Source: Mycobacterium sp. E2733
Lineage (GTDB): Bacteria > Actinomycetota > Actinomycetes > Mycobacteriales > Mycobacteriaceae
DNA length: 61,272 nucleotides
Direction: 5' to 3'
Assembly: GCF_001667585.1 (NCBI RefSeq)
Contig: NZ_LZJZ01000042.1
Coordinates: 1-61,272 of the forward strand
The position numbers and the translations under genes were made by a program. The notes beneath the pieces were generated by a model, which saw only the letters and a list, made by a program, of their open reading frames with translations, was not told where the DNA came from and made no database searches. Shown piece after piece: positions 1 to 8,211 of this stretch. Every line of letters starts with the position of its first letter. Position 1 is the stretch's first letter.

Positions 1-185
1 TCGACGGTCTTTGCGCCCGGACCCTGCGCCTCGGCGCGCAGGCCGATGTGGCCGCGCGGATCACGTCTGGTTCGGAAGCGTTCGTGCGGTGGGTCACCCA
101 ACGCGGCGCCTGGGAAAGCCTCGGCGTTCAGGCCGAAGGTGACCCGTCTGCTCTGGAGATCATCCGCCAGTTCAGGGTGTTCTGA
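1..185 (+). CDS. C-terminal end of an unidentified protein (5' end outside window)
   Basis: An open frame enters from the left edge and stops with TGA at 183-185, giving about 60 residues that end in ...IIRQFRVF. The segment has a helix-rich look (VAARITSGSEAFVRW) followed by a GDPSALEI turn. That ending resembles the C-terminus of the mycothiol-dependent maleylpyruvate isomerase/DinB-like family, but too little is present to name it. It is read in the same direction as the TetR gene 87 bases downstream, which has its own operator-like palindrome, so the two may be separate transcripts. The codon usage looks like that of the neighbours. Confidence 0.5.
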   Translation, partial: DGLCARTLRLGAQADVAARITSGSEAFVRWVTQRGAWESLGVQAEGDPSALEIIRQFRVF

Positions 186-229
186 ACGACGCTGCCTCGC
201 GCGGCATCACACCCGACGACCTTCATGCG

Positions 230-248
230 GTATGCATGACATGCATAC
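230..248. promoter_or_regulatory. Perfect 8-3-8 palindrome, probable TetR operator
   Basis: GTATGCAT-GAC-ATGCATAC is a perfect inverted repeat with a 3-base centre, 25 bases before the ATG of the TetR gene. TetR-family repressors commonly bind such dyads over their own promoter. Self-regulation is inferred from position. Confidence 0.6.
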
Positions 249-272
249 GTAGGTGTGAAAGGTAAGGGTCGC

Positions 273-890
273 ATGGCGCAGGATGGTCGCCGCACACAGG
301 CGGAGCGCGCCGCGGACACGCGCCACGCGTTGATCAGCGCCGCCCGGCCCCTGTTCGCATCGTTGGGCTTCGCCGAGGCATCCCTGGAGACGATCGTGCG
401 CGACGCCGGGGTGACGCGCGGCGCGTTGTACCACCACTTCGCCGACAAGACAGAGCTATTCGCGGCAGTGTTCGAGCGAGTGGAGGGCGAGATGGCCGCC
501 CGGATGGGGGAGGCCGTCGCGGCTGCTGGCGAATCCGATCCGGTTGAGATCATGCGGCTGTGCGCGGGCCTGTGGTTGGATGCGTGCGCCGAGCCCGAGG
601 TTCAGCGCATCGTCCTGCTGGAGGCGCTGGCGGTGCTGGGCTGGGAACGCTGGAGCGACATCGGGCACCGATACAACATCGGATTCGTGACGGCGCTGTT
701 GACCGACGCCATCGAGTCCGGCAGCATCCCGCCCCAACCCGTCGAGGCCACGGCCCTGACGGTCATGGGCGCGTTGCGGGAGGCAACGCTCTACATTGCG
801 CGCGCAAGCGATCATCGCCAAGCGCGGGCGGATGCCGGCGCGGTGATGGACAGGATCATTGAAGCGTTACGGGCCAAGAACATCGGCTGA
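273..890 (+). CDS. TetR family transcriptional regulator
   Basis: A DNA-binding repressor of about 205 residues. The N-terminal helix-turn-helix shows the family pattern: ARPLFASLGFAEASLETIV, then AGVTRGALYHHFADKTELF at roughly residues 40-58. The rest is an alpha-helical ligand-binding region with no recognisable effector signature. I chose ATG 273; an in-frame GTG at 255 would add six residues, but the purine stretch ending in AAGGGT is better placed for 273. The gene ends 2 bases short of the convergent mbtA stop codon. Ligand and targets are unknown. The palindrome immediately upstream suggests autoregulation. Nothing in the sequence ties it to iron control, which is explained by the IdeR boxes further along. 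Confidence 0.85.
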   Translation: MAQDGRRTQAERAADTRHALISAARPLFASLGFAEASLETIVRDAGVTRGALYHHFADKTELFAAVFERVEGEMAARMGEAVAAAGESDPVEIMRLCAGLWLDACAEPEVQRIVLLEALAVLGWERWSDIGHRYNIGFVTALLTDAIESGSIPPQPVEATALTVMGALREATLYIARASDHRQARADAGAVMDRIIEALRAKNIG

Positions 891-892
891 CG

Positions 893-2539
893 TCAACTCG
901 GCTGGACCGAAATGTGCTCGACAATCGCCTTCTTGTCGATCTTGCCGATCGGTGTGCTGGGCAGTGCTGTCATCGGCACCAGCGCGTCGGGCCGGGCGTG
1001 GGCGGCCACGCCACGACGGTCGAGGTAGGCGTTCAGTTCCGCCAGCGTCACCGCCGGGCCGGTGAAAACGACCGCCGCGCAGATTTTTTCGCCAAGGTAT
1101 GGGTCGGGCAGGGGCACCGCGGCCGCCGAGAAGATCGACGGGTGGCTGAGCATCTGCTCCTCGAGGTCTGCCGCGGAAATCGTTTCACCGCCTCGGCAGA
1201 TCACGTCCTTGACCCGCCCGGTGACGGTCAGATAGCCGTCGTGCCGCAGCCGGACCAGGTCGCCGCTGCGGAAGAAGCCATCGCGGTCGAAGCAGCGTTG
1301 ATTCTCGCGCTCGGCGCGGTAGTAGCCGTTGAGCGTGTACGGGCCCCGCGCCAGCAGCTCGCCTTCCTCACCCGGGACCACCGGTTCGCCGTCGGCGTCG
1401 ACGACGCGCAATTCGTCGGCCGCGCAGAGCGGCCTGCCCTGGGTGTGGTCGACGAGCTCGGGCGGATCGCCCGGGCGGGTGTAGTTCAGCAGTCCCTCGG
1501 CCATCCCGAACACCTGCTGCAGCCCCGGGGTCAACGCGGTGCGGATCAGGCGGGCGTCCTCGGCCTCCAGCTTGGCGCCGCCAACTTGCAAGAGCCGCAG
1601 GGATTTCGGTGTCACCGGCTCCCACTCGCAGGCTTGTGCCCACAGTTTGGCCAGGGCCGGCACCAGGGCGGTGACCGTGACGCCGTGGCGCTCGATGATG
1701 GCGAAGGCGGCCTCGGGGCTGGCGTCGGTGCCGAACACGGTGGTGGCGCCCACTGTCATCGCGCCGAGCAGCCCGGGACAGGCCAGCGGGAAGTTGTGGC
1801 CGGCCGAGAGCAGCACCAGATAGATGTCGTCGGCGGTGAGCCCGCAGACCTGGGCGCTGGCGGTCGCGTTGAACACGTAATCGTCGTGGGTGCGGGGGAT
1901 GAGTTTGGGAGTTCCGGTGGTGCCGCCCGAAACCAGCAGCAGCGCGGGTGATCCCGGATCGCGTAGCGGCGCCGGGGGCGGGGTGGTGGCTTGGCCGCAA
2001 AGTTGTGTCCACGACGTGAACGGACCGGCGTCGCCGTCGACGATGACGTGCTCGAGCGCCGGGTAATCGTTGACGAGTTCGCGCGCCATGGCGCGGTAGT
2101 CGAAACCGTTTGCCGCATCGGCGATCAGTAGTCCCGTGGCCTGGCTGACGGCGGCGAAGTGGCCCAATTCGGCCGCCCGGTGGCCGGGCAGACACATCAC
2201 CGGGATGGCGCCCGCACGCAACAGCCCGAACAGCGCGACTGCGAACTGGCAACCATTCGGCAGTTGCAGCAGCACCCGGTCGCCCGGCGCGATGCCTTGG
2301 CCGCGCAACCCTGCGGCGGCGCGGTCGGCGCGCGCGTCGAGCTGGGCATAGCTCAAGCCGTCCACGGCGTCGAGCACGGCCGTTCGGTCGGGCCAGCGCT
2401 GCGCCGCGTCGCTCAGGATGGTGTCCAGCGTTCGCCCCGCCCAGTAGCCGGCCGCTCGATAGGCGGCGGCCCGATCGGGGGGAAAAGGCACGAACCCTTC
2501 GAGGGCCCCGGCCGGGGACGGTCGTGTCTGCGCGGTCAT
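893..2539 (-). CDS. mbtA: Salicyl-AMP ligase MbtA (mycobactin biosynthesis)
   Basis: An ANL-superfamily enzyme of 548 residues that activates salicylate as the acyl-AMP and transfers it to the aryl carrier domain at the start of MbtB. The P-loop SGGTTGTPK is at 204-212. Further on are the aryl-acid ligase segment FGMAEGLLNYTR, the hinge motif RSGDLVRL...GRVKDVICRGGE and the C-terminal catalytic lysine in PIGKIDKK. The length is close to other bacterial 2,3-dihydroxybenzoate/salicylate ligases. It is divergent from mbtB, and the two share an upstream region holding two IdeR-like boxes, so iron repression in both directions is expected. The isochorismate-to-salicylate enzyme MbtI is not in the window. 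Confidence 0.95.
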   Translation of the reverse strand: MTAQTRPSPAGALEGFVPFPPDRAAAYRAAGYWAGRTLDTILSDAAQRWPDRTAVLDAVDGLSYAQLDARADRAAAGLRGQGIAPGDRVLLQLPNGCQFAVALFGLLRAGAIPVMCLPGHRAAELGHFAAVSQATGLLIADAANGFDYRAMARELVNDYPALEHVIVDGDAGPFTSWTQLCGQATTPPPAPLRDPGSPALLLVSGGTTGTPKLIPRTHDDYVFNATASAQVCGLTADDIYLVLLSAGHNFPLACPGLLGAMTVGATTVFGTDASPEAAFAIIERHGVTVTALVPALAKLWAQACEWEPVTPKSLRLLQVGGAKLEAEDARLIRTALTPGLQQVFGMAEGLLNYTRPGDPPELVDHTQGRPLCAADELRVVDADGEPVVPGEEGELLARGPYTLNGYYRAERENQRCFDRDGFFRSGDLVRLRHDGYLTVTGRVKDVICRGGETISAADLEEQMLSHPSIFSAAAVPLPDPYLGEKICAAVVFTGPAVTLAELNAYLDRRGVAAHARPDALVPMTALPSTPIGKIDKKAIVEHISVQPS

Positions 2540-2580
2540 AGGTCCTTAAACCGGGGGGCGTAGTAGCGGCGATCCATGAG

Positions 2581-2599
2581 TAAGGATAGGGTAACCAAA
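2581..2599. promoter_or_regulatory. IdeR (iron) box 1, mbtA-mbtB intergenic
   Basis: TAAGGATAGGGTAACCAAA matches the 19-bp mycobacterial IdeR consensus TTAGGTTAGGCTAACCTAA at 15 of 19 positions, counted by eye. It overlaps the only AT-rich stretch between the two divergent genes, where promoters for both should lie. With iron-bound IdeR it would block transcription of the whole mycobactin locus. Confidence 0.85.
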
Positions 2600-2604
2600 A
2601 ATAC

Positions 2605-2623
2605 TTAGGGCAGCCTGTGCTAA
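2605..2623. promoter_or_regulatory. IdeR (iron) box 2, weaker tandem site
   Basis: TTAGGGCAGCCTGTGCTAA matches the IdeR consensus at 13 of 19 positions, with both outer arms (TTAGG, CTAA) intact. It lies 5 bases from box 1 and 14 bases before the mbtB start. Tandem IdeR sites between mbtA and mbtB are known in M. tuberculosis. Its overlap with GTG 2617 argues against that codon as the mbtB start. Confidence 0.7.
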
Positions 2624-2637
2624 TCCAGGGAGGGTTC

Positions 2638-5600
2638 GTGGTGCGTGCCTCGGCGCGCTCGGAAGACGTCCGGGCGCAGGTGGCCGAACTGCTCGGCGTC
2701 GGTGTCGACGACGTTCACCCCGGCACCAACCTCATCGGCCAGGGCCTGGACTCCATCCGGATCATGACGCTGGCGGGCCGATGGCGACGTCAGGGCATCG
2801 CCGTGGACTTCGCCACGCTGGCCGAAACTCCGACGGTCGAGGCCTGGGCCGAGCTGGTAACCGCCGACTCGCCGGCCGATCCCGCCGATCAGCACGTTGC
2901 CGCGCAACCGGCGGGTGACACCGGCGAGCCGTTCCCACTGGCCCCGATGCAGCACGCGATGTGGGTCGGTCGCCAGGACCACCAGCAGCTCGGCGGGGTG
3001 GCCGGTCACCTCTACGTCGAATTCGACGGCGGCCGGATCGATCCCGACCGCCTGCGCGACGCGGCCACGGCGCTGGCCCGGCGCCACCCGATGCTGCGGG
3101 TGCGGTTCCTGCCCGACGGCACACAGCGGATCGCGGCGACCTGTGACGAATTCCCGGTCGCCGTCGAGGATCTGCGCCGACAAGGCAAAGGCGACGTCGA
3201 TCGGCGCCTCGCCGCCATCCGCGACGCCAAATCGCACCAGCAGCTTGACGGTGCGGTGTTCGAGCTCGCCTTGACGCAGCTGCCGGGCGAACGTTCGCGC
3301 CTGCACGTCGATCTGGACATGCAGGCCGCCGATGCGATGAGCTACCGGACCCTGATGGCCGACCTGGCGACCCTGTACCTCGGGCACGACCTGCCCGCGT
3401 TGACTTACACCTATCGGCAGTACCGGCAAGCGATCGAGGCGAAAGAGGCGCGGCCGCAGCCGGCCCGCGATGCCGCCCGCGAGTGGTGGGCGCGGCGCAT
3501 CCCGCACCTGCCGGACCCACCGGCCCTGCCCACCACCGGCGACCGCAATTCGCGCAGGAGCACCCGCGTCTGGCACTGGCTGGACCCGCACACCCGGGAT
3601 GCCCTGTTCTCCCGCGCCCAGGCCCGGGGGGTCACCCCGGCGATGACGCTGGCCGCCTCCTTCGCCAATGCCCTGGCTCGCTGGTCAACCACCTCGCGCT
3701 TCCTGCTGAACGTGCCGCTGTTCGGGCGCCGGCCGCTGCACAGCGACGTCGACTCGATGGTCGGCGACTTCACCTCCTCCCTGCTGCTCGACGTCGACCT
3801 CACCGGCACCCGGACCGCGGCGGCGCGGGCGGCGGCCGTGCAGGAGACCATGCGGACCGCCGCCGCGCACTCCGCGTATCCGGGGCTGTCGGTGCTGCGG
3901 GACCTCAGCCGCCATCGCGGCACCCAGGTGCTGGCGCCGGTGGTCTTCACCAGCGCGCTGGGACTCGGCGCACTGTTCAGCCCCGAGGTCACCGACCAAT
4001 TCGGGACACCCGCGTGGATCATCTCCCAGGGTCCCCAGGTGCTGCTCGACGCTCAGGTCACCGAGTTCGACGGCGGCGTGCTGGTGAATTGGGATGTGCG
4101 CGAAGGCATCTTCGCGCCGGGCGTCGTCGACGCCATGTTCGCCTACCACATCGACGAACTGCTCAGATTGGCAGTTGCCGACGACAGTTGGGACGCGCCG
4201 GCACCGTCACCGCTGCCGGACGCCCAGCGCGCGGTGCGCGACGCGATCAATGGCCGCATCGCGGAACCCAGCGGAGAAGCGTTGCACGACGGCTTCTTCC
4301 GACAAGCCGAGCGGCGACCCGACGCCCCCGCCGTGTTCGCCGGCTCCGGTGAACTCAGCTATGGGCAGCTGCGCGGCCAGGCGCTGGCGGTCGCGGCCGC
4401 ATTGCGCGCGGCCGGCGTCGGCGCCGGCGACACGGTCGCGGTGATGGGCCCGAAAACCGCCGAGCAGGTGCCGGCGCTGTTGGGCATCCTCAGCGTCGGT
4501 GCGGCTTACCTGCCGATCGGCCTCGACCAGCCGCGCGACCGCGCGGAGCGCATCCTAAAGACCGGCGCGGTGCGCCTGGCCCTGGTGTGCGGCGGGCAGC
4601 CGCTGGCACTGCCGGTGCCCGACCTCACCCTCGCCGATGTCTTGCGCGAACCACACGTTGTCCCCGACACCCGTTCGGCCAGAATCGATCCCGCCGACCT
4701 CGCCTACGTGATGTTCACGTCCGGATCGACCGGCGAGCCCAAAGGCGTCGAGGTGACGCACGACGCCGCGATGAACACCGTGGAGTTCATCGCACGCCAC
4801 TTCCAGATCGGTCCCGTTGATCGGTGCCTGGCACTCTCCACACTCGAAGGCGACATCTCGGTGATGGACATCTTCGTCACCTTGCGCACGGGCGGGTCGA
4901 TCGTGGTGGTCGACGAAGCGCAGCGCCGCGACCCCGACGCCTGGGCCCGGCTCATCGACACCCACCAAGTCACCGTGTTGCACTTCATGCCGGGCTGGCT
5001 GGAGATGCTCACCGAAGTCGGACACGGACGGCTGTCCTCGGTGCGGGTCATCCCCACCGGCGGGGACTGGGTGCGCCCGGAGGTGGCGCGCCGCCTCAAG
5101 GCCGAGGCGCCCAACCTGCGGTTCGCCGGGCTGGGCGGAGCAACCGAAACGCCGGTGCACAACACCATTTTCGAGGTCGCCGATCCCTATGCGCTGCCGG
5201 CGGAGTGGACCGCCCTGCCCTACGGGGTTCCGCTGACGAACAACGCCTGCCGCGTCGTGAACGAAGCGGGCGACGACTGCCCCGACTGGGTCGCCGGCGA
5301 ACTGTGGGTGTCCGGCCGTGGCATTGCCCGCGGCTATCGGGGGCGCCCGGATCTCACCGCGGAGCGCTTCGTCGAGGACGCCGGACGCAGGTGGTACCGC
5401 ACCGGCGACCTGGCCAGGTATTGGCCCGACGGCACGCTCGAATTCGTCGGCCGCGCCGACCACCGGATCAAGATCAGCGGATATCGCGTCGAACTCGGCG
5501 AGATCGAGGCGGTGTTGCGGCGACTGCCCGGGGTGGCGATAGCGGTCGCCGCCCTGCTCCCCGCATCGGGCGGCTCCGAGGTGCTGGCCGCCGCGGTGTG

Positions 5601-6144
5601 TCCGGAAAGCTCGACCGGCGCCGATCTGACGACCGGGCTAATTCTGGACCTGATGGGCGAACTCGTTCCGGCGCATATGGTTCCGCGTCACATCGCGCTT
5701 GTCGAGCGCATCCCGTTCACCGATGCGGGGAAGATCGACCGTCGTGCAGTCGCACGCGACTTGGGCGCCACGATTTCGCCGTCCCCGCAGCCCGGCTACC
5801 GCGCCCCGTCGACGCCGCTGCAATCCGCCCTCGCCGCGCTGCTTGGTGACCTACTCGGCCTGGACCGCGTCGGTCGTGACGACGACTTCTTCGCCCTGGG
5901 CGGTGACTCGGTACTGGCGACCCAGGCCGTCGGTCGCATCCGGACCTGGCTGGACGCCGACGTCATGGTCGCCGATATCTTTGCCACCAGAACCGTTGTG
6001 GCACTTGCTGATTTGCTCGTCGATCGCGAGCGGGACGGCCAGCGGCTGGATCAGGTGGCCGAGCTGTACCTAGAAGTCATCCACATGGACGCCGACACCC
6101 TAGCGGCTTCTCACCAAACCGGCCAACCCGGGACGGCCCGATGA
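2638..6144 (+). CDS. mbtB: Phenyloxazoline synthase MbtB (NRPS, lacks thioesterase)
   Basis: The first NRPS subunit of mycobactin assembly, about 1168 residues. Domains in order: aryl carrier (phosphopantetheine serine in GQGLDSIRI near residue 39); cyclization domain about 85-510 with the D-x4-D-x2-S signature DMQAADAMS near 227; adenylation domain about 550-1030 (FTSGSTGEPKG near 690, YRTGDLARY, final lysine in DAGKIDRR); carrier domain (LGGDSVLATQ near 1090). It condenses salicylate with Ser/Thr and cyclises the product to the oxazoline. The start is GTG 2638 behind GGGAGGG; an earlier GTG at 2617 lies inside an IdeR box. Unlike M. tuberculosis MbtB (about 1414 residues, from memory), it ends after the carrier domain. 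The thioesterase follows as a separate gene overlapping by ATGA. Confidence 0.95.
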   Translation: MVRASARSEDVRAQVAELLGVGVDDVHPGTNLIGQGLDSIRIMTLAGRWRRQGIAVDFATLAETPTVEAWAELVTADSPADPADQHVAAQPAGDTGEPFPLAPMQHAMWVGRQDHQQLGGVAGHLYVEFDGGRIDPDRLRDAATALARRHPMLRVRFLPDGTQRIAATCDEFPVAVEDLRRQGKGDVDRRLAAIRDAKSHQQLDGAVFELALTQLPGERSRLHVDLDMQAADAMSYRTLMADLATLYLGHDLPALTYTYRQYRQAIEAKEARPQPARDAAREWWARRIPHLPDPPALPTTGDRNSRRSTRVWHWLDPHTRDALFSRAQARGVTPAMTLAASFANALARWSTTSRFLLNVPLFGRRPLHSDVDSMVGDFTSSLLLDVDLTGTRTAAARAAAVQETMRTAAAHSAYPGLSVLRDLSRHRGTQVLAPVVFTSALGLGALFSPEVTDQFGTPAWIISQGPQVLLDAQVTEFDGGVLVNWDVREGIFAPGVVDAMFAYHIDELLRLAVADDSWDAPAPSPLPDAQRAVRDAINGRIAEPSGEALHDGFFRQAERRPDAPAVFAGSGELSYGQLRGQALAVAAALRAAGVGAGDTVAVMGPKTAEQVPALLGILSVGAAYLPIGLDQPRDRAERILKTGAVRLALVCGGQPLALPVPDLTLADVLREPHVVPDTRSARIDPADLAYVMFTSGSTGEPKGVEVTHDAAMNTVEFIARHFQIGPVDRCLALSTLEGDISVMDIFVTLRTGGSIVVVDEAQRRDPDAWARLIDTHQVTVLHFMPGWLEMLTEVGHGRLSSVRVIPTGGDWVRPEVARRLKAEAPNLRFAGLGGATETPVHNTIFEVADPYALPAEWTALPYGVPLTNNACRVVNEAGDDCPDWVAGELWVSGRGIARGYRGRPDLTAERFVEDAGRRWYRTGDLARYWPDGTLEFVGRADHRIKISGYRVELGEIEAVLRRLPGVAIAVAALLPASGGSEVLAAAVCPESSTGADLTTGLILDLMGELVPAHMVPRHIALVERIPFTDAGKIDRRAVARDLGATISPSPQPGYRAPSTPLQSALAALLGDLLGLDRVGRDDDFFALGGDSVLATQAVGRIRTWLDADVMVADIFATRTVVALADLLVDRERDGQRLDQVAELYLEVIHMDADTLAASHQTGQPGTAR

Positions 6145-6905
6145 CATCCGACCGGGTGCTGAGTGCGCCAACGGAGTTCGCCCCCTGGATCAAGCGGGTG
6201 CCCAGCAGGAACGAGGGCCGGCGCACCGGCGCGACCGTCGTGTTCCCGCACGCCGGGGCGGCCGCGGCAAGCTATCGCGCGCTGGCGACCGCGCTGGCCG
6301 CGGGCGCCGACACCTACATCGTGCAGTACCCGCAGCGTGCGGACCGGCTGAGTCACCCGGCCCACGACACGGTGCACGACCTGGCCCAGGGCTTGTTCGA
6401 CGGCGGGGCGTGGAGCCGGGTGGCGCCGCTGCGGCTGTTCGGCCACAGCATGGGTGCCGTCGTCGCCTTCGAGTTCGCCCGGATCGCCGAATCCCACGAT
6501 GTTGCGGTGCAGCGCCTGTGGGTCTCGGCCGGCCCGGCGCCGTCCGCCGTTGCCGCCATGCCGGAGCTCCCCACCACGGACGACGGATTGCTCGCCGACA
6601 TCGCCGATCTCGGCGGTACCGACCCCGAACTGCTCGCCGATGAAGAGTTCGCCGAACTGCTGACCACCGCGGTGCGCACCGACTACGAAGTGGTCAACCG
6701 CTACGAGTGTGCTCCCGGCGTCCGCATCCGCGCCGACATCCGCGTCCTGGGGGCGCGCGACGACCACCGCGTCGATCCGTCCGCGTTGCGGCTCTGGGAG
6801 AACCACACCGCGGGCGCCTTCGAGCTGTTCTTGTACGACGGCGGGCATTTCTATCTCGACGAGCACATCGATGCCGTGGCGCAACGGGTGAATGCCGATG
6901 TCTGA
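6141..6905 (+). CDS. mbtT: Stand-alone thioesterase MbtT
   Basis: A 254-residue alpha/beta-hydrolase thioesterase of the type II/GrsT-like kind used with NRPS lines. The nucleophile serine is in LFGHSMGAVVAFE (about residue 98), the acid is probably in the segment LGARDDHRVDP, and the histidine is in YDGGHFYLDEH. It starts with ATG overlapping the mbtB stop and itself overlaps mbtC by 8 bases. It fills the place of the TE domain fused to MbtB in M. tuberculosis. Likely roles are editing of mis-primed carrier domains or product release; the sequence alone does not say which. Confidence 0.9.
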   Translation: MTSDRVLSAPTEFAPWIKRVPSRNEGRRTGATVVFPHAGAAAASYRALATALAAGADTYIVQYPQRADRLSHPAHDTVHDLAQGLFDGGAWSRVAPLRLFGHSMGAVVAFEFARIAESHDVAVQRLWVSAGPAPSAVAAMPELPTTDDGLLADIADLGGTDPELLADEEFAELLTTAVRTDYEVVNRYECAPGVRIRADIRVLGARDDHRVDPSALRLWENHTAGAFELFLYDGGHFYLDEHIDAVAQRVNADV

Positions 6906-8211
6906 CAACGTCAATGGCGCGGCTGACCCGGTCGCTATCGTCGGCATGGCCGTTGAAGCGCCCGGCGGCATCGATACCGCCGACAAGTATTGGGAGTTGT
7001 TGTCCCACGGTCGTGAGGCGCTGGGGCCGTTCCCCACCGATCGCGGTTGGCAGGTCCGCGAACTGCTCGCGGGGTCGCGGCGCAGTGGTTTCAAGCAGAT
7101 CCACGATCGCGGTGGATTCCTCGCCGGCGCAACCGCATTCGACCCGGAGTTTTTCGGCATCTCGCCGCGCGAGGCCGTCGCCATGGACCCCCAGCAGCGC
7201 GTCGTGCTCCGGGTGTCCTGGCGCGCCCTGGAAAACAGCGGCATCAACCCCGACGACCTGGCCGGGCATGACGCTGGGTGCTTCGTCGGCGCTTCGGCCA
7301 CCGGATACGGCCCGCAGATGGCCAACTTCTCCCAATACAGCGGCCACCTGCTCGCCGGGACCGCGCTCAGCGTGATCTCCGGGCGGGTCGCCTACACGCT
7401 GGGGCTGGCCGGCCCGGCGCTGACGGTGGACTCGTCCTGTGCGTCCGCGCTGGCGGCGTTCCACGTCGCCGTGCGCTCGATCGAGAACGGCGACTGCGAC
7501 CTGGCGCTGGCCGGCGGGGTCAACGTGCTCGGCTCGCCCGGGTTCTTCGTCGAATTCTCCAAGCAGCACGCCCTTTCCGACGACGGTCACTGCCGGCCCT
7601 ACAGCGCGCAGGCCAGCGGGACGGTGTGGGCCGAGGGCGCGGCGATGTTTGTGCTGCAACGCAAATCGGCCGCCCTGCGCGCCGGCCGGCAGGTCATCGC
7701 CGAAGTGCGCGCCACCGCCGTCAACCAGGACGGCCGCAGCGCAGGGCTGAGCGCCCCCAGCGGTGACGCGCAGGTCCGCTTGTTCCGGCGTGCCATGGCG
7801 CACGCCGGGATCCGGCCCGAAGAGGTCGCGATGGTCGAGGGCCATGGCACGGGTACCCGACTCGGCGACCGCACCGAACTGCGGTCGCTGGCACAAACCT
7901 ACGGCGACACGGCGCCGGGCGGTGGGGCGTTGCTGGGCTCGGTGAAATCCAACCTGGGCCACGCTCTGGCCGCCAGCGGGGCGCTCGGGCTGGCCAAGGT
8001 GCTGGTCGCCGCCGAGCACGGCGCCATCCCACCGACCCTGCACGCGTCGGACGCTAGCCCGGAAATCGACTGGGAAAGCCAGGGTTTGCGCTTGGCGAAG
8101 CAGCTGACCCCGTGGCCGGCGGCCGGCGGGCAACGGATCGCGGCGACATCGGCGTTCGGCATCGCCGGCACCAACGCGCACGTGATCGTCTCCCTTCCCG
8201 AGGTCGCGTGA
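6898..8211 (+). CDS. mbtC: Polyketide ketosynthase MbtC
   Basis: A single-domain beta-ketoacyl synthase of about 437 residues. It has the active cysteine in VDSSCASALAAFH and the two histidines in VEGHGTGT and SNLGHALAASG, so the Cys-His-His triad is complete. Together with the AT-KR-ACP protein MbtD encoded next, it forms a split type I PKS module that makes the hydroxyacyl linker between the two lysine units of mycobactin. ATG 6898 (MSDNVNG) is preferred over ATG 6892 two codons earlier, by similarity to the M. tuberculosis start. It overlaps mbtT upstream and shares one base with the mbtD start. Confidence 0.93.
   Translation: MSDNVNGAADPVAIVGMAVEAPGGIDTADKYWELLSHGREALGPFPTDRGWQVRELLAGSRRSGFKQIHDRGGFLAGATAFDPEFFGISPREAVAMDPQQRVVLRVSWRALENSGINPDDLAGHDAGCFVGASATGYGPQMANFSQYSGHLLAGTALSVISGRVAYTLGLAGPALTVDSSCASALAAFHVAVRSIENGDCDLALAGGVNVLGSPGFFVEFSKQHALSDDGHCRPYSAQASGTVWAEGAAMFVLQRKSAALRAGRQVIAEVRATAVNQDGRSAGLSAPSGDAQVRLFRRAMAHAGIRPEEVAMVEGHGTGTRLGDRTELRSLAQTYGDTAPGGGALLGSVKSNLGHALAASGALGLAKVLVAAEHGAIPPTLHASDASPEIDWESQGLRLAKQLTPWPAAGGQRIAATSAFGIAGTNAHVIVSLPEVA

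Noticed and set aside
2617..2637. Earlier GTG start for mbtB
   Set aside because: It falls inside the second IdeR box and lacks a ribosome site; GTG 2638 follows GGGAGGG and fits the family N-terminus.
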